Assembly (NCBI RefSeq): GCF_022539665.2
Contig: NC_081338.1
Location: 7,118,446 to 7,182,445, forward strand
Source: Daphnia carinata
Lineage: Eukaryota > Arthropoda > Branchiopoda > Diplostraca > Daphniidae
Direction: 5' to 3'
DNA length: 64,000 bases
Each line of letters begins with the position of its first letter. Within the stretch, counting starts at the first letter, position 1. Of the stretch, positions 10,656-19,230 are shown in pieces. Position numbers and translations under genes: made by a program. The notes beneath the pieces were generated by a model that saw nothing but the letters and a program-made list of their open reading frames with translations, was not told where the DNA came from and did not search any database.

Positions 10656-12765
10656 ATGTTACTGGGTCGATCATATTTTGCCCTCCGTACAGTTTACCGA
10701 CGAGCAAGTAGTGTTACTAACAGTGTTTCTCATAAAGTGAAAAAGTGTTCTACAAAGACAGCTATGAATGCATATATCCGAACCAAAAATGAAGAGCGTG
10801 TAGAGATACAATTTCAATATGTAGATTCTAACCTAGGTCTAGACCGCTGGTTTAATTTCAATCGCTCACTGGATGATAGTGTGCAACAAATTAAAGAAAA
10901 AATTATAGCAAACATAGATAAAGCATGCCTGAAGTATAAGAAAAGGAAGCTAAAAAAAAATTCTACTGCTGCTATGGACGAGTTTAAGTTAGATGTTGAA
11001 GTCATGCAAAATTCAGAAATAATAGCTCCAGAGGTTTCATGCAGAGAAATCCTTACAATGCCAAATGTTTTTATTGTACTGAATGGCCAATCATACCATT
11101 TAGATATTAATCCCCCAACAGTAAAAACTTTAAAACTGCCAAAATCAATCATGGCAGGATATCCGGTTTATCCAAGTAAGTTAGAAGTAGAATATTGCAC
11201 TGTATCTGATTGTGAGTTCCTTTGGTTCAAGACCAATGAGCTTGTTGACCTGGCATCAGAAGCCCAGTCTGAAACCTGGATTCAAGTGGGAACAGGATTC
11301 TCTTATACCACTTCTAACTGTGACATTGGGAATTGGCTGAAAGTACAATGTATTCCAAAGACATCTTCGAAAATTGGTTTACCTGAGTGTACAATCGCTT
11401 CGCAAGTAGTTGAAGCTGGACCTGGAATATGTCCCTTCGAAATACGCCACAATTTCACGAAAAAATTCGTTGAAAATGATGGGTGAGATTTTTATGATTT
11501 AGCCTAATATTTGTTTTATATGTTTAACTTTTTGCTAGATTTCGAGTAGTTACCTACAACATTCTTGCAGACTTGTATGCTGATTCTGATTATACAAGAA
11601 CGGTTCTTCATCCTTACTGCCCTCCATACGCTTTGACTATTGACTACCGGAAGCAACTTATCTTGAAGGAGTTGCTAGGTAATTTAGCATTGCCGTTGTT
11701 TATTCAGTTTCACCTGCATCCTAACGTGTATCAACGTTGTTTTCTATTTAGGATACAAGGCTGATATCATGTGCCTTCAGGAAGTTGATAGTAAAGTCTT
11801 TGATGCGGATCTCAAACCTATCTTCTCCTCGCTGGGGTTTGGAGCCGAATTTAGCAAAAAAGGAGGCCAAGTGAGCGAAGGAATGGCTTGCATATTCAAC
11901 GCATCCAAATTTCAGTTGGTACAGTCATCTAGTCATATCGTGGCAGAAGAGTTGTCAAGCAATCCGTTGGTAGCGGATCTTTGGGTTGCTGTACAAAAAA
12001 ACGAAAACTTATCTAAACGTATTCTTGAACGGACGACTTCGTGTCAACTCCTTGTGTTGGAATCTGTATTCAACGCGAAACGCATTGTCGTGGCCAATAC
12101 GCATCTTTATTTCCATCCTGATGCAGACCACATTCGCCTCTTACAATCCTGTGTCACACTTAGATTAGCACAGGAACTGCGTAATCGTCAATTGGTAAGT
12201 TTTTAAATAAACATTTTTTCCCCTTGATAGACAAGAGAAAACAATATTGTAAACAAAATTCTTATTCAGGATTTGGGGAAAGAGGTATGTCTTCTCTTCT
12301 GTGGCGATTTCAACAGTTGTCCGGGATCAGGAGTTTTTGAGATGATGACATTGCAAAACATAGACAGCAACAATGACGCTTGGTCAAGCAGTGAGTAGAA
12401 CATGGAGTTTTTGTGTTATTGCTCGTTTAATCCTTCCACGTGAATTTAGAACCCGACGAAGCAGTACTAGATTTATCTCTGCATAATCCGATTGCAATGG
12501 AAACTGCTTGCGGAACGCCGCCATTTACAAATTATACCAGTGGTTTCAGTGGTTGCCTAGATTACATTTTCTTTGAAAAATCAAAACTCTACGTTGAACA
12601 GGTACATAGCGTAGTAGCCTAACTGTTACACAAATTAATTCTTAAGTCTTTTACTAGGTTGTTCCTCTCCCCAGTCTGGATGAAGTAACCCAACACTGTG
12701 CACTTCCAAGCATAGTCTTCCCCTCAGATCATTTAGCGTTAATAGCAGATCTTAAATGGGTGTGA
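10656..12765 (+). CDS. PDE12: 2',5'-phosphodiesterase 12-like protein
   Basis: Six exons (10656-11482, 11539-11678, 11752-12194, 12270-12390, 12450-12601, 12658-12765) give 596 residues, close to the ~600 of animal PDE12. That enzyme removes 3' poly(A) from mitochondrial RNA and degrades 2',5'-oligoadenylate in the matrix. The N terminus (MLLGRSYFALRTVYRRASS) is basic and hydroxylated, as expected for mitochondrial import. The first ~280 residues match the position of the PDE12 N-terminal domain. The rest is an exonuclease/endonuclease/phosphatase fold: RVVTYNILADLYA, CLQEVD (metal-binding Glu), NTHLYFHP, CGDFNSCPGSG (catalytic Asp/Asn), LDYIF and terminal SDHLALIADLKW. All core motifs are intact. 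A polyadenylation hexamer lies about 95 bases past the stop. Confidence 0.95.
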
Positions 12766-12860
12766 TGTGAACAGTTGTTCGGGTGGAGCCGTAAATTCTG
12801 AATGCAAACACCATGCTTTATAAAAAAAATTGCGGAAGCTGCATATAATTATATCGGCAC

Positions 12861-12866
12861 AATAAA
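12861..12866 (+). promoter_or_regulatory. Polyadenylation signal AATAAA (PDE12-like gene)
   Basis: A canonical hexamer 96 bases after the stop codon on the coding strand; position and context fit a 3' end here. Confidence 0.6.
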
Positions 12867-13079
12867 TGAAATCTTCATGGCATTTCATATGATTTTAGAC
12901 GGAAATCGCTATCCTTTGCCTACTATTTTTATCTTTAATTTGAAATAAAAGGACGGATAAACTTGAAATAAAGGAGCCAAAAACATTGAATCCTTCAGAT
13001 TTAAAATGGCAATTAATTAGTGCCGTTTTCGTCGCCTCAACCGGATGCAATTCGTAACTGTTTTCTGTAACCCTTCTGC

Positions 13080-13855
13080 GAAACGTGCGAATCGAAACGA
13101 TTTCTAGCTCGCCAGTACGCTACATCGCTAGCGTGACAAATCAAACTTCTTTAATTCTTCAAAAACCATAAAGTCTACGTAAAAACAAATTCATTTTCGT
13201 GTTCCTTGTTAAATTTTTAATCAGAACCATATATAGCTATTGAGATTTAATGATATTATTTTTTAATAGGAAAAAATTTTAAGCCCGACAAAATAAGCCC
13301 TAGAAAACAAGCCCGACTCTCTGTATTTTACGGTTAATTCAAAAAGTAGAAGTCTAATATAAAAACATACCCCATTTTCGTGATCAGCGATCAATTTCGA
13401 ATCGGAATAATGTATTTTTAATGAAATCTAGGATTCGAAGAAAATTGAAAAAGTGAGAAGGCCTTCTTACTTTTTCATTTTTGGCCAAATTTTAAATTTT
13501 GCTTAAATTTCGATGCAGAATGGAAGCTATTCACGAAAATAAGGTTTATTTTTTTATTGGCCTTATAGTTTTTGAATAAAAAATAAAAAACAGAAAGTCG
13601 GGCTTATTTTGTCGGGCTTAAAATTTTTTCCTATTAAAAAAAGATATCATTTAATATGGATAAATACATATGATTCTGATTCAAAATTAACCATGGTACA
13701 CGAAAATGGAATTTGTTTTTACGTAGAGGTTATAGGTTTTGAGTAATCTAAAATATAAAATTAGTGTGATGCGAATCGAACCCATCATTAGCGCGCCAGT
13801 ACGCTACAGCGTTAGCGTGAAACATCACACCTCTTTGACTATTCAAAAACCAAAC
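13080..13855. mobile_element. Foldback/MITE-like element with tRNA-like flanks
   Basis: Bases 13157-13310 and 13588-13748 are inverted copies of each other: 'acgtaaaaacaaattc', 'attttcgtg', 'aataggaaaaaattttaag' and 'cccgacaaaataagccc' recur in reverse order. Outside these arms, 13087-13170 and 13767-13850 form a direct repeat sharing 'cgccagtacgctaca'. In the right copy, read on the minus strand, this includes 'gggttcgattcgc', which resembles a pol III B box. There is no transposase, so a non-autonomous element or a compound of two insertions is likely. Related fragments lie at 424-595 and about 18890-18945. Confidence 0.65.
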
Positions 13856-13912
13856 TGAATATCGTACCAACAGATGGCTATAGTCTTTGGCGGAAGGTCT
13901 GCGGTAGGAATT

Positions 13913-13976
13913 TATGGCAATCCGTTTTACCCAAAAATAATAAAATACCGTATGGCAATATGGCAATCCGTTTTAC
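13913..13976 (+). repeat. Short repeated motif tatggcaatccgtttta
   Basis: The motif occurs at 13913-13929 and again at about 13959-13976; a third partial copy is at 18662-18676 beyond the palindrome. Two A15-type runs follow at 13979-14017. It may be the edge of another dispersed element. Confidence 0.5.
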
Positions 13977-14168
13977 ACAAAAAAAAAAAAAAAATTTCGC
14001 CAAAAAAAAAAAAAAAATCACACTTTTTTCTTTTTTTCCGACACGTAGCCATCTACCGCTCAGACTCGTTATGACTGGCGTAGGCAATTTCAGTCCATTG
14101 GATTCCATTCGCAGTTAGTTCAGTAGCGTGGATGGAGAATAACGCGTGGCTGGAGGAACAATTGAAAA

Positions 14169-14879
14169 ATGGATAAGATAATAAAACAAAAAAATGGTAA
14201 GTATAAACATTATTTTATTGTTTATTAGATCAAATTATGAAGCTGCAGGCCCAGTTATTGGAACAACACAAAATATTAGATAACAACAAAGCTAAGGATC
14301 GTAGGCCTAATACGTAATGATTCTATTTATTTGCTTTTATTCATTCGTGTTTTGTAGCTCAAATTTTGAGTCTACAAGCTCAGCTAGGGGAAAAGAACAA
14401 ATTGGAACGAAACAGTTTCCAAACAGTGAAGGAGGTTTTTCAAAACTCATCCCTAACTGAACGTGAGGATGAGTTGGCATTAGGTGAACACAGCCAGGTA
14501 CCTAAACTTTTCAAATAAGAATTCAAAATAAGTATAGAATTTTAAAAAACAATTATTTATTGTTTAGTTATTCAGTCCACTACCTGACAGTGTGTTAAAG
14601 TTAAATTCTGTTAGTGCTGCACTAAAAGAATTGTTAGTAATAAGCCCATGCAGTGAAGGAACTGAACAATTGTGGGACCGTATTTGGGCCGAAAATGGGT
14701 GTGGTACAGAAACCCAGAAATGGCACAAGTTCAACATGAAACATGGATTAGGTACTTTTCGGTTTTTTGTCTATCGAAAAAGTATTTTTAATGCTATTAT
14801 TTTGCATTCACAGAATTTTAGCAGGGGATCAAGTCAAGTCTGGAAGTGTTACAGGATGGAAGAGTCAGCCTACAGTTGA
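14169..14879 (+). CDS. Small unrecognised multi-exon coiled-coil gene, 3' part in the inverted repeat
   Basis: Four exons (14169-14196, 14229-14300, 14358-14497, 14568 onward) are joined by introns whose phases (1, 1, 0) agree and whose splice sites are canonical. The predicted protein starts MDKIIKQKND and contains two similar coiled-coil repeats, QIMKLQAQLLEQ and QILSLQAQLGEK. A globular-looking stretch follows (LKELLVISPCSEGTEQLWDR). The last exon either reads on to a stop at 14877-14879 or uses the donor at 14752. From 14688 onward the sequence is duplicated in inverted orientation to 18259. Past the donor, an alternative frame (ILAGDQVKSGSVTGWK) is preserved in both copies. No family was recognised. 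It may be a real short gene, a decayed gene, or part of a mobile element. Confidence 0.35.
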
Positions 14880-15639
14880 AAAAAACACAGAGTGCATTAC
14901 CATTAAGGTATGAGGTAAAGTAATAGGGTATGCACATTGTCTAATGAGAAGTACCATCTTGTGTAAATGAATCCTGTATAATAGCAATCCTTTATAGTTC
15001 TGTCACAGCTAGAAGCCTCAAATAATTCTGCTTCCCTTGCTAAAGAACAACTTGTCCTTTACGCTCAGTGTTGGTGAAGCTGGGTACTTAAATGGCCCTA
15101 AAGATGTTTCACTTCACTGGCATTGCAGCGATGAACATCATACATAGACTCTTTAGGTATGAAAGGAATTTTCTTGAAAATTTTTTGAATTTATGATGAA
15201 GCTTTTCTCCTCCTTTTTGCCAACCATGTCTAATCTACAAAAAAAAAATTATCCAATAGGAAAGGATTTTCAGCATACTGGGAACACAACTATCAACAAT
15301 GCAACATTCTAGGGGTTTTATTTTATCATTCAGGAGCCTTATACAATGATTTTCATCTGCAATTTGTATGGCCTTTCCCAAGCTTCTGCTAGAAGTTGAA
15401 TCTATGAGTCATGTAAGTCACATGAGCAACAATTGAGATGCTTAATGGTGTTTTTCTTTTCTCAGTGTAGGTTAATAGTAACATTGGATCTGAAAAGATT
15501 CTTGGTTGGGGCATGACACTGAATAAATTGTAATGATTGAATGGATGACATGACATTTCTATACTTCATTCGGATTCCCGAGACGGTATTTTATATTTAA
15601 AAAATTGAAGTGCATATCTGGGCTCCCTTCCTTTCCGTA

Positions 15640-15960
15640 GCCCCGTTTCCCCTTGACTCGTAATAAGCCCGTAGGGGGTCATGCCCCTACTGTACGGTAT
15701 ATATAAAAACAACATATACCGAGGTTTGGAGGGCTCTGGCCGGAAAGGGGACGTGGATGTCCGCTTAGTCCGATGATGTGTTCACGGAGGGCTCTGTGGC
15801 TACCCACAAATCCGAACTAAAGGTTAATCGCTCCTGTAAAAATGTTCCAAATCTTCAGCTCTTCTTCCGGCTTCTCTTAGCCAATCACCGGGTAATCTCC
15901 CCGGTGGGTCAACAAGGCAGTGTCTCCCCCTGCCTGGGTTGACGGCAACTTTTGAAAGGG
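15640..15960 (+). other. GC-rich hairpin block, left palindrome arm
   Basis: In an otherwise AT-rich arm, this block contains two adjacent strong hairpins. One is CACCGGG/CCCGGTG (15886-15906, 7-bp stem). The other is a nested stem GTCAAC + GGCAG pairing with CTGCC + GTTGAC (15908-15943). Another dyad, 'gtagggggtcatgcccctac', lies near 15671-15690. The block is repeated in the right arm. It could be structured RNA or the end of a mobile element; no known RNA family is recognised. Confidence 0.5.
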
Positions 15961-16318
15961 CTATTGTGCCTTTTTAAAGTTGCAAAAATAATTGTAATGT
16001 GCAGAGAATTGTCAATAAATTTTTTTTTCATAAAATATTTTTTGCAAAATTTGTCTCTTTCATTGTCTGTGTTCGCTTTGTTCACACATTACAATTACCA
16101 ATTTTTTTTTTATTTAGCTTGCTCAATTCATTTTTATTGTTTTTGCCACCTTTGATGGTAAGCATTGTTTTCATTGGTTTATCGTTTATCTGTAATTATC
16201 CAATTATTATTTATTACACTCCTTGAATTCTTCAACTTAGATTCAAGGAACAACGTGTGTGTTCGAAGGAACAACCTGGATATTTTCTGAAGTAATTTTG
16301 TATTTGTATTTTGTTTTA

Positions 16319-16386
16319 CTCGTATGGGAACCGATCCCCAGACATTCAGCGTGCAACGCCGATGCTCTAACATTGAGCCACGAGAC
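16319..16386 (-). repeat. tRNA-Ala(TGC)-like sequence, degenerate
   Basis: Read on the minus strand it has a D-arm GCTC..GAGC and an anticodon arm TCGGC/GCTGA with loop GTTGCAC (anticodon TGC, T33 present). A T-arm-like TGGG..CCCA and a partial acceptor pairing CTCGT/ACGAG complete it. The first two acceptor pairs and the T-stem are imperfect, so a pseudogene or SINE head is more likely than a working tRNA. Confidence 0.45.
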
Positions 16387-16483
16387 ATATATAAATTTAT
16401 TATTATCGCATATCATATGTTATCAACTGGGATGTTTAGCAGTCTTTCACAACTACATGTTTATCTTTTTATTGCTTTTACAA

Positions 16484-16551
16484 GGACCATAGCTCTATGG
16501 TAGAGCCTTTAGCTGCGATACCTGTTACTATTAGTTCAAACCTTAGTAGAT
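16484..16551 (+). repeat. tRNA-like sequence, degenerate
   Basis: There is a clear D-arm AGCTC..GAGC with GGTA in the loop and a B-box-like 'agttcaaacc'. The anticodon and acceptor stems do not pair well. Probably tRNA-derived repeat. Confidence 0.35.
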
Positions 16552-16672
16552 GTATGAAAAATGAATCAGAATGAATGTAGAAAAGAATATTACAGTATTG
16601 CATTTCAGTTTTTTTCTAAATGTAAATGCAAGTACGCAAGTGACTAGAAAAAAGCCAACTTGACATTATATA

Positions 16673-16737
16673 ATTCATGGCTCATTGGTAGAGCATCGGC
16701 GCGGTATGCCGAACATCCAGAGTTCGATCCGTGGATA
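16673..16737 (+). repeat. tRNA-like sequence, degenerate
   Basis: ATTCATG can pair with CGTGGAT using wobbles. The D-arm GCTC..GAGC, a strong anticodon stem TCGGC/GCCGA (loop GCGGTAT) and a B box 'gagttcgatcc' are present. T33 is missing and the T-stem is weak, so this is a tRNA-derived sequence rather than a functional gene. It sits exactly at the inner edge of the right palindrome arm. Confidence 0.45.
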
Positions 16738-17002
16738 ATAATTGAATGCTTACAGATAAACGATAAACCAATGGAAACAATCCATACCATCAAAGGTGGC
16801 AAAAACAATAAAAAGGAATTGAGGAAGCTAAATAAAAAAAAAAGTTGATAAATGTAATGTGTGAACGCAGCGAACATAGACAATGAAGGAAACAAATTTT
16901 GCAAAAAAATATTTTATAAAAAAAATTTTATTGACAATTCTCTGCACCTTAGTATTATTTTTGCAACTTTAAAAAGGCACAATAGCCCTTTCAAAAGTTG
17001 CC

Positions 17003-17060
17003 GTCAACCCAGGCAGGGGGAGACACTGCCTTGTTGACCCACCGGGGAGATTACCCGGTG
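17003..17060 (-). other. GC-rich hairpin pair, right palindrome arm
   Basis: This is the inverted counterpart of 15886-15943: the GTCAAC/GGCAG nested stem (17003-17038) and the CACCGGG/CCCGGTG stem (17040-17060). Both hairpins keep full stem pairing although the surrounding arms have diverged at many positions. Confidence 0.55.
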
Positions 17061-18259
17061 ATTGGCTAAGAGAAGCCGGAAGAAGAGCCGAAGATTTGGA
17101 ACATTTTTACTGGAGCGATTAACCTTTAATTCGGATTTGTGGGTAGCCACACAGCCCTCCATGAACACTTCATCGAACCATGCGGACCCCCACGTCCCCT
17201 TTCCGGCCAGAGCCCTCCAAACCTCGGTATATGTTTTTTTTAAATATACCGTACAGTAGGGGCATGACCCCCTACGGGCTTATTATGAGTCAAGGGGAAA
17301 CGGGGCTACAGAAAGAAGGGAGCCCAGATATGCACTTCAATTTTTTAAATATCAAATACCGTCTAGGGAATCCGAATGAAGTATAGAAATGTCATGTCAT
17401 CGATCCAATCATTACAATTTATTCAGTGTCTTGCCCCAACCAAGAATCTTTTCAGATCCAATGTTACTAGTAACCTATATTGGGAAAAGAAAAACACCAT
17501 TAAGCATCTCAATTGTTGCTCATGTGACTTACATGACTCATAGATTCAACTTCTGGCAGAAGCTTGGGAAAGGCCATACAAATTGCAGATGAAAATCATT
17601 GTTTAAGTCTCCTGAATGATAAAATAGCACCCATAGAATGTTGCATTGTTAATAGTAGTGTTCCCAGTATGCTGAAAATCTTTTCCTATTGGATAAATTT
17701 TTTTTTGTAGATTAAACATGGTTCGCAGAAAGGAGGAGAAATACTTCGTCATAAATTCAAAAATTTTCAAAAAAATTCCTTTCATACCTAAAGAGTCCAT
17801 GTATGATGTTCATCGCTGCAATGCCAGCAAAGTGAACCATCTTTAGGGCCATTTAAGTACCCAGCTTCACCAACACTCTGAATGTAAAGGACAAGTTGTT
17901 CTTTAGCAAGAGAAGCAGAATTATTTGAGGCTTCTAGCTGTGACAGAACTATAAAGGATTGCTGTTACACAGGATTCATTCACACAAGATGGTACTTCTC
18001 GTTAGACAATTTGCATACTCTATTACTTTACTTCATACCTTAATGGTAATGCACTTTCAGTGTTTTTTCAACTGTAGGCTCCATCTTCCATCCTGTAACA
18101 CTTCCAGACTTGACTTGATCCCCAGCTACAATTCTGTGAATGCAAAATAGTAGCATTAAAAAAACTTTTTCAATAGACAAAAAACCGAAAAGTACCTTAT
18201 CCATGTTTGATGTTGAACTCATGCCATTTCTGGGTTTCCGTACCATACCCATTTTCGGC

Positions 18260-19230
18260 AGTCTTTATGGTAATATTAATCAAAGCCACATGTACCACTA
18301 TGATATGGATGTTGAAAAGCAAATAAAAACCTGTTGAGATGGATATCAGGAGAATCAGAATAGATCTCAATCAACTTCAGTTATTCTTTTTCCTAAAGTA
18401 CTTAGTGACACAGCATAATAGATATACTTGCCTCAATTCAGAACCATAGACCAACGGAAAAGAACACAGAAATGTAGCTGTGAAAGCAGATCACTTTTAT
18501 TCACAGGATCAGGTATAGATCACCTAAGAGTTGACCTAAAATGCAAAGGCAAAAATATTTGGCACGATTGCAGTTTACCAAACATACTAGCAAAATAAAA
18601 TAATTATCAAAGAAAAACATACGCACACTTGGGTTGCCGAATGGGTAAGTTTGATGCAATCTATGGCAATCCGTTTGTGTTAGTAACGAAGCAGCGTAAA
18701 ACTTGCACATCAATAATAGGGGTGGAGGTAAAATAACAAGCTATTCCGACGAAGTTAACTCAAATACACGCTTTCAACGTAACAACAAAGTAAACAATGA
18801 GAATCACATGTCAAAAAATAGTTTTGATTTCAGCCGCTAGAGGCTGGTGAACTTGCAGCGCCGTCCGCGTGGAAATTATGTTCGGTCAGCTTTTAAAATA
18901 AGCCCAAGAAAATAAGCCCGACTTTTCCCATTTTTTATTTTATTTTTTTTTCAAAAACTTAGCTATTCCCCCAGTAACACGTGGTGTAGATTTGTAAGAC
19001 GACTGTCTGTCGGAAAAGACTAGAAAGTAAAGTTCCATTATTGTTCTTCGGCTTAAACTGAATCAGGATCGAAATTTTTTACCACACATTTGACTTGCGA
19101 TACAACTTCATGTACGTCCTGTATTACGACTGCATTCAGATCGCCTTACTTTAAGCAAAGGTTCATAAAGCTTCCCTTAAGGCAATCAATGGGAGCTTCA
19201 GCATTACAATAGATTCCAATCATTAATTAA
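18260..19230. other. Intergenic beyond the palindrome
   Basis: No gene is supported. It contains a third copy of 'tatggcaatccgttt' (18662-18676) and a fragment of the dispersed 'ataagcccgacttttcc' repeat (about 18890-18945). The 3' flank of the HDAC10-like gene is at the right edge. Confidence 0.5.
18890..18945 (+). repeat. Dispersed 'aagcccgac' repeat fragment
   Basis: 'aaaataagccc', 'aagaaaataagcccgacttttcc' matches the inner end of the copies at 424-595 and 13157-13330. It is truncated on both sides. Confidence 0.5.

Larger units (their letters stand above)
14688..18259. repeat. 3.6-kb near-perfect inverted repeat (palindrome)
   Basis: The left arm (about 14688-16212) and right arm (about 16735-18259) are reverse complements along their length with scattered substitutions and small indels. 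Paired landmarks: 'gccgaaaatggg' 14688 with 18259; 'ggatcaagtcaagtctgg' near 14827 with 18117; 'ggccctaaagatg' near 15100 with 17848; 'gggggtcatgcccctac' near 15674 with 17265; 'ggtttatcgtttatctgta' near 16177 with 16765. The spacer is about 520 bases. The arms carry the 3' part of the small gene at 14169-14879 and a GC-rich hairpin block. No transposase ORF is visible, so an inverted segmental duplication is as likely as a foldback transposon. Confidence 0.9.

Noticed and set aside
15740-15800. Possible hammerhead-like segment (tccgatgatgtg)
   Set aside because: The CUGAUGA core and the GAAA partner strand are not both present; only resemblance in a few bases.
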